Below, one piece after another: positions 50,029 through 62,266 of a DNA stretch of 64,000 nt. Origin of the DNA: Tetracladium setigerum. Taxonomy: Eukaryota > Ascomycota > Leotiomycetes > Helotiales. Under the pieces are notes generated by a model. That model was not told where the DNA came from. It was given only the letters and a program-made list of their open reading frames with translations, and ran no database searches. The DNA lies in contig PZJY01000001.1 in the NCBI GenBank assembly GCA_031472005.1, positions 2,418,001-2,482,000 on the forward strand, given 5' to 3'. Position 1 is the first letter of the stretch; each line of letters begins with the position of its first letter. The position numbers and the translations under genes were made by a program.

Positions 50029-52876
50029 TCATGCCAAAGCACCCCAAGCCTGCGCCTCTTCGTCCCCCCACAATTCATTATCATTAACGTAATTCTCAAG
50101 CTTCGCGATCGTGTCCTTGATCGTCTTTGCACCCGTTATTCCGAAGTCTTTGCATGCTTGCTGCGTTTCTTTCCGAGTTTTGTCACCAATATATGCCCAC
50201 TAAATAAATGCAAGTTAGCAATACTTTTCTTTGGGAAACATTAAGTCCAACGTATCACAACCTTGAAAGAACTCAAAGATAGCAAACCCATGATCTTGAA
50301 CCACTTGACTCTACATCATACAACAGTTTTTTCGTTCATCTTCTTGACGTACCTTTGGATCAAGGTCTTTATCCTCTGCAACTTGCTTAGTTTTGGCTTG
50401 GGATTTTCCTTTGCCTTTAGAAGCAGTGGCTCTCTTTTTTCTGCTGGACCCTCCGGCAGCTGACTCTGGCTCTGCGTGATCATCGGTGGCATGGTTGAAA
50501 CCGTCGGTGGAAAGGTCAGAGTTGAGGTCGAGGTCGTCGTCATCATCGGAAAGCTCAGATGCTTTTCGCTTTCCTTTGCCTTTACTCTTGGTAGTTTTGA
50601 CTTCTTTGGCTTTGCTGGCAGGCTTTTCTTTGGTTTTGCTTGTGACAGTCAACGACTCTTCGGGGCGACAGATTCGTGGTCGAGAGTCGTACCTAAATCT
50701 AACAGAAGGGACAATTTCTCTACCAAGTTATCGGCTGGAACGTCGACTACAGGGAGTGTGATTCCCTTCTTCTTTTGCTTCTTTGCCTTGACCTTAAGTC
50801 CATTCACAAGTTGAGGATTCTCAGCAGCCCACTGCTTTACAGTCTGCATGACATTGAGCGCGTTGTACTTCCAATAAACCTTGCTGACGTCCTCCCAGAT
50901 GACATTCTCTGGTCTTTTGGAAGCAAGCCAACCAATCATGGCATATTTGAGGGTCTTGTACTGAATCAGAAGTCTGTGATCAGCGGCTTGCGCGGTGTCT
51001 GCTTGACCGATGTATCCAGGTTCGTTGATCCAAGGTATCGGAGCACCGAGAATCATTGCTTGAATTGAGATAAGGACAGCTAGAATTGTGGTTTTTCCTG
51101 GTTGCCACATTTCCGCTGGAGATCCTTGCCAGGTGTTGATAATAGACAGACAGACTACATTACACAATCAGTTCAAGCTCGTAAAGAGATAAGGTGTTCA
51201 GCGCGCCGATCTGGCGGTGAAAGGGTAAAAGCATACCAGTTCCCGTATTCTTGTGAAGATTCGGATTGAATGACCAGTCTTCAGAATCATTGCCATTCAA
51301 AACGAATGACATCTTTGGAGGAGAGGTTGGGTAGTTGCCATCGAGGAAAATATCGAATCTACGAGATTGTAAGCTCCATCTCAACATTCAAATTGCACAG
51401 GTACATACGTGAAAAGTCCTCCGGCATATGGTGTTCCTTCGATGCCCACAATGAGCGCTTTCATTACATCGGAACGGGATTCTGCCACCTTGAGAAATAT
51501 CCCTGAAGGAAGAGAGGTAGTCATATTTGCAATCTCCTTTCCGATGGCGCTCAAACGTCCCTTCTGGTTGGAAGCTTTTAGGCCATTGAAATTGGTGCTG
51601 AAGCGATGTTGGAGAAGTACATCATCCGTGAAAGTAACCCGAGAGTCTTCGCAAAACTTGGCCCATAGCTCCTGATGACCAAGGTCAGGAACTGATATCA
51701 TCGAAATATCCGCCCCCTCCTCTTGCCTCATCTTTCCGTAGACCTTAATGACGGTTTTGCACATTCTGACAGATTCTTTGCTGTGATCGATTGATCCTTC
51801 AGCAGCTTTGCCAAACATCTTCATGAAAGTGCTGGCTTGTTTAAATATATTACTGCCATAGGTAAAGAGAGAGGGCAAGCGATCTTCCCCCATCGCATCC
51901 ACAAGCACAAGATCCGTCTTTGGTATTGAAGACAGAGCAATAAGACCGGGGGAATGCCTCAAGTTTAGTCGTCGTTCAAAGAGAAGACCACGAAGGCCTG
52001 GGTGATCAGCTACGGCTTCCAGGAAGGCGAAAACTGTTGTGTAGAGCTCACGGCGTTCAACCAGGTCTGCAATGGAGTCATTTCGGATCAGGCCTGCGAG
52101 CCGATCGAAGAGAAGGCTGTAACGAAAGAGGCAAAGCAGCTCCTCTAGCAGAGTGTCGGACGAATCTGGACTTGGAATCGACGCGGTGAGAATCTTGAGA
52201 GTGAGAGTTGTGATTTCATCTGGGCATTCTTCCTCGGGGTTCACGAAAGAGGAGGCCACGGGGTGTGGTGAGGGTCATAGTAGGCTTCCCACCCACCAGC
52301 ATAACCGATACCGTTGGCTTCTGCCAGTGATGCATGACCAGGAGGCATGTACGGAAATGATTTGGGTTTTTTGATAGACTTTAAGGACTTCGGTCGACTC
52401 TCCAATTTCTTGGCCATAATCTCTTGCTCATCAAAGTGAGATAGAAGCAGCCATATGCCGTAGAGACGTCCGCGTGAACAGCACGTGTTCACAACACCTG
52501 CACTGGTAAATACGTTATCCTGACCAAGGGCAGGCTCGAAGCCACAGCCAGCACAAGTGGCCGTGTAGCATTTCCTACATGAAAGCCCTGAGATCTGAGA
52601 TGCTGGTGGGATTTTCTGGGCGCCGGCGAGCCATGTTTCGATGTGCTCCTTCGAATCATCCACAGCGATGGATCTGTTGCAGTCCCTGTCCCGACAGAGA
52701 TCATGGAAGCTCGCGGAAGTCATTTTGAGCAGATCTAAATCCATGCTTGGACTTAATGCGGCATACGAAGGGGTTGTCGAGGAAGACTTGCTGGCCATCG
52801 ACCGCGAAGACCCCGCGAAGGCTGCCATGATCGATATCGATCTGGGGAATACTCTGGTGTTGTGGTGGTATGGCAC
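50029..52876 (-). CDS. Large E2 ubiquitin-conjugating enzyme (BIRC6/UBE2O-like UBC domain)
   Basis: Transfers ubiquitin via an active-site cysteine. Exons: complement(50029-50199, 50262-50303, 50353-51154, 51237-51358, 51409-52876), 868 aa from this start. The N-terminal part holds two close CxxC pairs (LSCRKCYTATCAGCGF) that could bind zinc. The UBC fold lies centrally: YAGGLFTFDIFLDGNYPTSP, PPKMSFVL, FNPNLHKN and the catalytic cysteine in TVCLSIINTWQGSP, a pattern closest to the BIRC6/UBE2O class. Then comes a lysine- and aspartate-rich disordered linker (KGKGKRKASELSDDDDD), likely nuclear-localising, and a short helical end (WAYIGDKTRKETQQACKDFG). Frame breaks at plus-strand GGGG 52260-52263 and GGGG 50662-50665 are each cured by one base. 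The true start is uncertain: MAAFAGSSRS at 52828 is an alternative, and an upstream exon is possible. Confidence 0.88.
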
Positions 52877-55800
52877 TGTAAGTTCAAGAAAGGAAAGCGA
52901 ATGCGTTGACCGAGGGGTGAGATCGGCTGATCTCTTGATCGCAGGAAGCAGGTGAACTTGTCAGCGCATCGAAGTTGAATTTGGTAGATAGATTGGTAGG
53001 TTACTGTCTGGAGAGAGTCGTGAGTAGTTGGCGCGTGAATGTCCCGAATCACGTGACGAGGCTACTACGGTTGCCAACGACATCTGAGACTCTGACTCTG
53101 ACTCAACAGGCTCCAGCTTGGGATGGGATGGATGGCAAGAACAGATGTAGAGTAGGTAAGATTACCTACCTAGGTACTTAGATAAGTAACTTCCTCAGAA
53201 CTCTTAGGATTTGGAACAGAAGACTTCTTTCTTCTCCATCCTCTCTACGGCCTTTCTTTCTTCATCTCTCGCTCTATTGTACATCCTTTCTAGGTAATTT
53301 CTCCCTCGCGGCTCCTCTCCATTCTTTATACTCTGCCTTTAGGCGGCATTTCCCTTGCGGCATTTCCCTTTCGTCAACATATCAATTTTAAGCTGCCTTG
53401 ATTCCCTTAATTTTTCTCTCACGACCTCCTCAAAGCCAGAACATGCCGAAGCAGATAATTGCTCTACAACAGGTAGTCATTAGGTAAGCCTTCACAGTTG
53501 GCCGATCGAATCACCATTCACCAAATGAATTGTCAAGTATTTGCCTAGGTATTTGGGACGAGGATTTATCCGGTTGACATTGCCTACCTGCTCATCATAT
53601 TCAAATGTTCGATATGACCCGGTATGAGATTTTACTGTGAGTTCTCCTATCGCCAGAAACAGTGGGAAAATTCTATCTGCACATCAATCTGGCCGCTTGC
53701 TCGGTACGGGTAGTACATCTGGGGAGCCAGCTGCCCAGATTTATTGGAATCGTGAGTGCCTGTTCTCCAGGACGTCGCGACAACGTTAAAGGAAACCGCA
53801 CCAAACAAGCGAGAGCCTACACAAATGTTTGCATGCTGCAAATATTCCGTGAGTTCGTTTAATCTCTGTGAATCTCCCAGTAGGACATAAGGAATTTACA
53901 TCACAATTGCGTGGGTGGTTCAGCTATTTAGATGAACACAGGCCCAACTCAAAGGTCAAGTGTATTGCGAACTGTCTCGGGACCAAACCAACACATTCGT
54001 TTACGGCAGAGAACATCTCGAAGACAGTTGCCTTTGTGAGTCTAATTGGAAATTAGGAAATGTTTGTCCAGTACCAGTCACTGGAAGATCCAACTAGGTA
54101 TTTAACGTACCTTGCTCAAGTCTATGTCACCTCACGAAGCTAGATCAGCGAGCGGAGGAAGATATGCGACGCCCAAGGCGAATTAAACTTTGGAGATGGG
54201 AAGCTGACAACTAAAGTGCGTCCACACTGTTGTACACATATTTCTGTCTTGAAAAAAATCCAAAATCAAACGAACATCAACACTCACCAAGACATACACT
54301 ATCTGACGATGTAAGATGACATCTCAAAGGTTTTTCTTTTTCTGTGGCTCTGCAAGACAAGGTTATTCAAAACCAATACACTGCTTCGAAAACTAGAGGC
54401 AACCCATGAAAGCTTCCTCGAGTTGCATCTTGGGGAGCGCATCGTTTGACAGCGCATTATTCCCATAACACACACCCGCGATAACAGCCGATGAGGAGTG
54501 CATGGAATCAAGAACAAGGGCGATTTCATCCCATTAAGTGAGCTACAAGATGGAGCACAACATTACACCTGTATCATCAGAAGGTGCCACGAAGCCAAGC
54601 GGGCACTGATACCAGAGTGGTGAAGATCTAGATCTCTCAGCCAGTCTATCAAAACTCAGCAGACCTTACTCTTCCACACTCCGTTTTGAAGGGAAGGGCA
54701 ACTTCCAGTCAACTGATGAGGCGTTCGGGTAAACAGTCCCGCCTTTCGTGCTGTTTGGCCGCCCTCAGGTTCGAAGTAGTCTGGCGTATCCTGAGGATTC
54801 CTGCCTGCTTCAATCTATCACTTCGCAACCACTTGGCTCGTAGGAAATTCAGAGGCAAGGCTCGTCTCTTGACGCCTTGACGAAACGACTTTGGAGGCGG
54901 ACTCATTAACTGTTGTCTTCTCCTTTTCAACTGAGACAGAAACGGCCAGAGTAGAGAAGAAGAGGTGGTACAATACTCCTGTAGCCTTGCTATTGTTGAC
55001 CTCCTCAGTGTCAAGTCCTTGACCTGGCACCATCAAGGCAAATTCACGCAATGCCAACATGCAATCAAATGAATCGCTGATAATCCATGACATTCCGAGA
55101 CATCTTCTCGACTGGCCACGTTTATGCAACCATTTCGTTTAGACTTGTGATTCGAGGGTGGTCCTCCTCTCACGACCTCTCTTTTCAATCACCCTGCAGC
55201 GTTTACCAATGGATTGAGAGTGATATGCAGGAGCTTTCCTGACCGCTGCTTCATTCGCGCAAGAGCTCGGCTCCACCGAAGTCATAGAAATCCAATCTTG
55301 CACAGCTTGGATGCGGAAAAATCGAGCAGCAATGATCTTCCAATTTTCCCCTGTGAGATCAACAAGATCAACGATATCCCACCACTTTGAGGATGGCCAA
55401 AATTAGCTAGGTTTCAAATGGACCAGCCGTTGCCTTTCTGGGATTGTTCTGTCGGGACGGGAAGAGCCATCCTGACGTCTTGGGCGGCCCGAGGCAACAG
55501 CCGGATATTTCGAATTTGTGTTTCGGCCTCCTCTTCTCTCGTCGATTCGTGTGGAAGTAATACGTTGCTGGCCCACGCCGGCTAAAAGCCATGACTTTGT
55601 GATGGTCCAACCATCATCTCCCTGCTGCGCGAAAAGCAGGAAATGGATTCACTCTTGCAGCTTTTCACAGCGTCAGCATCAACTGATTCGCAGGCGGTCA
55701 TGCAGGCGAGGGATGGGCTGTCACGAAAGCGACCCGCCGTGCAACGACAACCTTGCTGCGAGCTGCCAACGCATGTAGCTCCACTCTCTGGCTGCCCGAC

Positions 55801-56481
55801 TTAAAGCACATTTCCCCCCAACCCAACCCGACTCTCCTCCTGCACTTCCTTTCCCAATTATCTTCCTTTCTACACTCAATCCTCCCCCATCCACCCTCCC
55901 AAAAGTCCCAGCACTCACCGCCGCCCCTTCATCAACCTGCTTGAGTACTTACTTCCTGGACCCGCCATCGCTAATAGAGTCAACAACAACAACATCATCA
56001 GCATCATCATCATCAACATTCCTCTTCTGCACCATTATCCAGAAGACTTCATCCAGCATCAGTCAAGCCCCATTCCCGTGGCATAGGATTCGACATATTC
56101 CACGACTTCAAAGCGACAGGCCAGCTCAATCCACAGGAAGCTGCTCTTTTCCCAGGAATCCCCAATGACCGTTTGTCGATCCAAGACTATCATAAATCTG
56201 CCCAAAATGAGCTGCCGCTCCAGGAAGGCTCCCAGGTATATTTACTTTTCTTGAATTTTGTCTTTTTTTTTTGTTATCGACAAATTTGCTGCAAACCAAG
56301 TGTGCATTTATCACAACCGGACGACAACAGAGTTTCCCACTCAAGGACAGAATCCACATACCCAGGATTTTCCCCAGAGGCCAGCGTACCACAGGTTTTT
56401 CTTTCTCGTTCAAAGTTCCATGGATTTCGACCAAACCATCAATGCTTTGTCACCTGACTTGCATTCAACTACCCCCCTTGA
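52877..56481. promoter_or_regulatory. Long region upstream of the C2H2 regulator
   Basis: 3.6 kb with no recognised gene. A TACCTAGGTA palindrome sits at 53167-53176 beside TACCTACC. Much of the 3' part (from about 55800) is CT- and CCACC-rich and looks like a transcribed leader of the C2H2 gene. Frames around 54700-55130 on both strands overlap and lack any signature. Confidence 0.4.
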
Positions 56482-59237
56482 ATGTCTCTTTTTCAGAGCA
56501 AATCAAGCAGTGATGTAAGTATCTCCCCGCCGCAAGAAGGCAAGGAGCAACAAATTCCGACAACCGCACCACATGGACGTGTACCAGTCATCCATCTCCC
56601 ACCTCAAGGACCACGTGGCGGAGAGTCGTTTCTGTTTTTAACCAGTCATCCCGGACATTGTTACCCCTTTCCAATGGGCGTGGATTTCATCTTTGTTTAC
56701 CTGGACATTTTACCTGCTGCATCACCTGCCTGTGATGGGAAGTACGTACCAAGATGCACGACAATTCCGTTGACACGAGATGTTGTTCCGCAAGCCTGCC
56801 GAACCATCATGCCGCCCCTTGTATATCAGGACACTACCCTTGTGCCTACAAGGATGGTCTTACGTTGATGATGGGATGTCCTCTGGGCTTCATCGTCTTC
56901 AGCCTTTTTCCAGGTTGCTAGAGACCCATGGACATCCTCGACACTACCGTGGAATGAAAACGCAAACCCAGAATGGTTCTATGATTCGTGTTTCCATGGA
57001 CTGCATGTACACCGACCTATCCCTCCCAGGTTTCGCTAGGATGTAGAGCTGTCACTCCTTGACTTACTCTCGCAATGACCGTTGCCAGCCGGCAACAAGA
57101 GGGTCAATTAGGCATTTATATGTGCCCTTGAGTACGTACACCTACACAACGCCGACTTGACGTCAGGCATGCTATCCCTTCATTTGCGGCTGAGCATAAA
57201 CTAACCAATGCATTGTGTTTTCTTGCTGGCAGAAACCTGCCACTGAACCTGGACAAACATTACCCTGGAACTTGTGGACCGTTAATGTCGCCCCTTTGCG
57301 TGGACTTCCAAGGATTTTATGCTTTTTTGTTTGCTCTCTGTTGCTGTTTTTGCTTGACGTAGTCGTCTTACTCCATCGTGGGAATTAACATTCGGGATCC
57401 ATTTTACCCACAAGAATGGTCCCCTACTGGTCTGTACATACCCCTCCTCCCCTCTCCAAAGGAATATCTATACTGACCCACTCCTGCTACAGTATTCCCA
57501 CGCCTGGAAGTTGTTTTTTGCTCTTTCGCGGATATAACTATCAATCAATGCCTTTGGATAACCAACTAACCCTCGATGTTGTAGCGCCTATGGACCATCA
57601 AATGGAACCCAATATTCCGAAGCATTTTCTTTGTATCAAACAGAACCTAGCCAGGGAAATCACAGTGGATCATACTGGAATCATGGTGAAGGTGCACAGT
57701 ACTCAGACCAAAGTCTCTCCTCTTCCAGTGGATATGCCGGAATTTCTGATTCTTTCAACCCATTCCCTATTTCAGAGGATTCACATGAGATGTCACGCCA
57801 GGATTCTATCGGGGCTCAGTCCACCAGGACATCGCATTCATCAGCAGCTAATGTATATGAACAAGCACACTCTGCGAGACTGTACAGCATGTCTCAGATA
57901 CCTTATCAGATGTCATCTCCAAGCTCGGATGGCACAGGCAGTTCACACAGCCCTGAGTATACCCCTCAACCACCACACATGGATTCGCAAAGCATGGACA
58001 ACTTTTCTACATTCCAGGGAGACCAAATCCAAGGACCCCACTCCGTCTTCCACAGGGATTCTACTTCCAGTGTTCCATCTCACTTACTTGTTGATTCTTC
58101 TTTCCCCAATGGTTTTGCTACCTCTGGAAATGATTCGTACATGTCGAGCTATTTATCCAGCCAGGTGCTTTTCAATGATTCTCCAACATTGTTAGACGAC
58201 GACTTTCTGGATGGCCAAAGACCGCCGCCAATGGTCGATGATTTTTGGGCACTACCACCTGGTATGATGTCTCCAACAGCCTATTCCCCAAGCGAACAGA
58301 GCCTTTCTCCGCCCTATGGCCAAGAGGTTATGGAGCCTCCTCGCCCAATTGTCAGAGCTCTGAAAAAGACAGGACCAAGGCAGTCGAAGGTGAATAGCGA
58401 CATTGCACGAAATTCTCGACCCTCGGGAGCTTCTGAAGCCTCAGAAGAGTCCTTGAAATATACTGGCCGTACTCCGGATGTCGACAACAATGCCCGGGTG
58501 CATGAGCTTTACCACAACGCCACCCCACAAGCTGATGGCCTCTACCACTGCCCGTGGGAGGGACAAGATGTGTGCCAACACCGACCCGAGAAACTCAAGT
58601 GCAATTACGAGTATGATACAAGCCATCTCTCAAATCTCTGTATTATTGTATGCTAATCCCTCCTTCTACCAGTAAATTTGTCGACTCTCACTTGAAACCA
58701 TACCGATGCAAGACAGCTCTGTGCGAGAATCTTCAATTCTCTTCTACCGCATGCCTCCTCCGCCATGAACGCGAGGCACATGCGATGCATGGACACGGGG
58801 AGAAACCTTTCTTGTGTACTTATGAGGGCTGCGACCGCGGCGTCTCTGGAAATGGCTTCCCACGCCACTGGAACCTTCGTGATCACATGAGGCGTGTGCA
58901 TAATGACGCTGGCGGTGCAAAGAGTACCGCATCTGGTGGCTCGCCTCCCCCTTCCGTTACCGCGGCTGGCCCAACCAGATCAAAGAAGCGCAAGGTTGAG
59001 AGACCAGTGTCTCCCGTCATCCATAAGGTTGAGAAGGCTGCAAAACGTATGCCAGATGCCTGGGACCCAGAGACCGATGTGGTGTACCAACAAAACTATG
59101 ATCAACTCCTCACTGCTATCCAAAAGCTTAAGGATCCCAGAGTGGCCGGCTACGAAAAGTTGTTCACTGATGCCTATGGAAATTTCCAAGCCATCCAGGA
59201 TACCGCACGGGAAATCAACTCTTACCGATGTGACTGA
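56482..59237 (+). CDS. C2H2 zinc-finger transcription factor
   Basis: Probable DNA-binding regulator. The safe part is 57585-58610 joined to 58673-59237. In-phase upstream exons 57493-57509, 57363-57433 and 57233-57280 are inferred, and a first exon 56482-56514 (MSLFQSKSSSD) behind a 718-nt intron is tentative. One frame break at CCCC 57421-57424: one C more reads DPFYPQEWSPYWS and lets phases close to 586 aa. The N-terminal 330 residues are Ser/Gln/Pro-rich and disordered (activation-type). The zinc-finger block is at YHCPWEGQDVCQHRPEKL, KPYRCKTALC with HEREAH, and KPFLCTYEGC with HWNLRDHMRRVH, that is, two to three fingers with one degenerate. A basic nuclear-localisation-like KKRKVERP follows, and the end is helical. 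Long leader and multiple small 5' exons are usual for developmental regulators. Confidence 0.82.
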
Positions 59238-60191
59238 ATGAAGAGAAACTCAAAGATGAAGGAAATGGTACGTTGACCCCAAACTTGTGCCATACAATCT
59301 CAAAATGCTAATGTTTTTTGCTTTATGTAGTTTAGAACACTATACTAGCAAGCTAGATAGAGTACCAACGGATGTAAACAGCGTTCCCAGTACGCAGAAG
59401 CTCCGCTTATCAAGGACATCGACAGATCAAGTCATGTTCCCAGTCATGCAAACGCACCCCGAGGATACTTCCACAGGATTGATGCCATGGATTATGCCCA
59501 GGACGTTCTCAGGACTTGATCCCAATGGACGCGCCGCGTGGATGCCGAGAATGATGTTTGCTGCATGCTTAAGCTATTGGGTAGTACCCATCAGCAAGTG
59601 TGTCCATGGTGATGAGAAAGAGAGAGACCAGGGAAAGAGGAACAGCTCTGTGAACTGAGCATTGGTGTAGGCTTGGTCGAAGGCTATATAGATTGCAAAT
59701 TGCTACCTAGACTGTTGTGCTTTTGAGCGAGAATTATTGAAGACTTGGAAGTTGGGAAGGGAGAGAAGATTGGCCAGTGTTATGCTTTACGAAGTCGAGA
59801 TAGAATGAATCACTTGCTTAAATCAAGAAGCCTTGTTCCTCTGTGACTGTCCGCTACGCGGTTTAAATTAACTTTTGATTGCAACCCCTTTGCTATGCCT
59901 TTGGATGCCAATATAGGTATGTGGCAAAATATGGCCGTGACATTAATGACCAGCACTTTAAAATCGTCTTAGAAGATGTCTACCTGTTCTTTTTTCTTCA
60001 AAATTTAACTGGCCACCTACCTCTGCTTGGGAACTAATTATGTTTTAAATAACTGGCCCGAGTGATATTCCCACTCAAAGGCGGTGAAAGGTGGGAGGCA
60101 GAACGTCATCCTTCTTGAAACCGACAACACCATCCCTCCTGCATTTTGAAATTCCCTCCATACAACAAGCACATAACTCTCATAGCTAAAG
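59238..60191. other. Intergenic region, C2H2 gene / USE1
   Basis: Begins with a possible 3'-UTR intron (GTACGTTGACC..TTATGTAG, about 59267-59330). A 120-residue frame over 59287-59658 has no family signature and is probably UTR. The rest should carry the USE1 promoter. Confidence 0.4.
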
Positions 60192-61242
60192 ATGGCACGC
60201 CTCTCGTCCGCAAACCCGCCAGCAGCGCCGCCAGATGTGACATCCATAAACCTCACCCGCCTCCTCTCACGTATCCAACAAACCCTAAACTCGCCCGACG
60301 CAGACGTGGAATCAAAACTCAGAAGCTCGAGCATTGAACGAGGGAGGGTTGGAACCGTATGCATCCCTTTTCTTCTCAAAAGAGAGCATGCTAGTTGAAG
60401 GAAAGCTAATGACTAGATCTGGATCTTTAGAACCTAGAATATGCACGCGGTTTATTGCTGAAGTTGGAGCAGGAGGCGTTGGGTATCAAGGTGCAGTCTA
60501 AGAAAGTGGAGGTACAGACGGAGCTGGTGACGAAGAGGGAGATGCTGTTGAGGCTGAGCGAAAGGCTGGATGAATTAAATGAGGTATCTATGCTATTCTA
60601 CTCAATGCACAAATTTTTGGGATGCACTAATTAATTCCCGGCCAGTTCGCAGAACCCTCTGATGATGATGACTCGTCTGAAGGCGAGGATTTGATAGGTG
60701 AAGACACACCTTCAGATACCACCGACGAACAAATCTCTCCCATCGAGCCGACCCCAGCGATAATACCTACACACGAACCAGAACCAGGATACATTCCCTT
60801 CCAAGCAGCAGCACCACCAGCGGCAGGACCACAACCAGCAGTGGAAGAGCCAACACTCCGCTCCCGCCAAAATCCTCGCGAACAACTCTTTTCCCAAGCA
60901 ACCACGACCAGCATCTCCACCAACGAAACACTACTAACCCACAACCGCGCCGAGCAAGAAATTTTGACTGCCTCCCTCGCCGGCATGGCATCCGCCCTCA
61001 AAGAATCATCAAAAGCATTCAGCCAGAGTCTTGAAGCCGAGAAATCGACGCTTGATAGGACGGTGGAGGGCCTGGATAGGAATGAGATGGGTTTGGAGGC
61101 GGCGAGTAAGCGGATGGGTCATTTAAGGAGTTTGACGGAGGGGAGGGGTTGGTGGGGTAGAATGCTTTTGTATGCTTATATCGCAGGACTTATGGTCGTG
61201 GCGATTTTGTTGGTGTTCGTGGGGCCGAAGTTGAGGTTTTGA
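60192..61242 (+). CDS. USE1: SNARE protein USE1 (ER membrane, Golgi-to-ER fusion)
   Basis: Tail-anchored SNARE acting in retrograde fusion at the ER with Sec22, Ufe1 and Sec20. Exons 60192-60356, 60431-60583 and 60646-61242 join at phase 0 to 304 aa. The N-terminal helix (SINLTRLLSRIQQTLN) and the helical exon 2 (LEYARGLLLKLEQEAL) match Use1. A disordered acidic middle (EPSDDDDSSEGEDLIGED) follows. The SNARE-like coiled coil runs NREQLFSQA, LTHNRAEQEILTASLAGMAS, LKESSKAFSQSLEAEKSTLD, with LGLEAASKRMGHLR-type heptads before the C-terminal transmembrane anchor (LLYAYIAGLMVVAILLVFVG) and a short luminal tail. The order of parts and length fit the Use1 family; exact assignment rests on this architecture rather than on a long identical stretch. 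Confidence 0.87.
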
Positions 61243-62266
61243 TGCGCTTCTGTAGGGTGGTATTTGGTACTCAGGGCTGAGAATGGATGGAAGATGCATA
61301 TGAACTTTGCCTTTGGATTACGCAGGGAGTTTGGGAGTTTAGAGAATACCTCGGTACTTTGGTTAGAAGTGGTCGTAAATCGCGGCAGGACTGTGACGTA
61401 CCAACACTTGGATGGATTTAGATATGAAGTTTTTCTTAGTTTTTTTTTGACTATTCAAGTATTTGAATTTTCTGTTCCATAAGATCACGTATATTTTAAG
61501 TAAATTCCACCGCCCAAGACGAGATTTCCATGAACTCTCGATTCGTTCTGCAAGTCCGTCCAGGAAAGTATTGACTAAGACGAAACCAACGCATATTCCA
61601 GACTGCACGCACAATTTCGGCTCCTTTAAACGAGATGAAATTAGGGATTCTCACTACCTTGCCGAAGAAACCCCTTGCTCAGATAGGCATTACTTCTGTG
61701 TAGAGAGGAAAGACCACGAAAACGAATAAGATAACATTTCTGAATCTGACCCAGGCTGTGTGAATGCAAAGACGCAGAAAATGACAGATAGATGAATGGA
61801 TTGGATATAGAAATAGTTGAATAAGCCTTTTTGATGAAACTTTTGTTGATAAATTCGAAGCTGGACAAAGCTAGCCGATGTTTGTGATGCGAATGCAGGA
61901 TGAAAAGGAAGAATGGTGAAATAGGGAGAGCCGAGAGTTTGAAACTTTGGGTATTGGTCACCGAACACCTGTGAAGTTTATGTTTCGATAGGTTGCGATC
62001 CTGGCTAATTCTTCGAGAAAAGCTGTTGGTGGGAATAGAATCAAAGCCACATTGCCGGAGCAAATTTTTGCTATCTCGCAGCTAAGATGCTCACTCCACA
62101 AGTAACTCCTCAACCGTCTGGTCCCAGCAAAGATCATCTGGGAAGTTGATTCCAAAGTCATTAAGTCGAGACTTAAAGCTGACATTTTTGTGAGAGAGAG
62201 TTGGATTCTGTTGCCTTGGGTAGTTGGACTAGGCGCCGTGATCTGCTCTAAATACTAGCGTCAAGA
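61243..62266. other. Convergent intergenic region, USE1 / BRCT-WGR gene
   Basis: No recognised gene. A minus-strand frame at 61958-62185 (begins MSALSLDLMTLES) has a protein-like look but cannot be extended through credible splice sites, so it is not called. The region contains A/T-rich 3' UTR-type sequence. Confidence 0.4.

Noticed and set aside
56482..56868. 128-residue frame reading through the first C2H2 intron
   Set aside because: Runs across a canonical GTAAGT donor; composition looks random after it.
9465..57424. Programmed frameshifting or C-insertion RNA editing as the cause of the 15 frame breaks
   Set aside because: The sites share no heptamer or stimulatory structure; they share only short C/G runs, and no nuclear C-insertion editing is known in ascomycetes. 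Under-calling is far simpler. RNA-seq with an extra C absent from accurate DNA reads would revive the idea.
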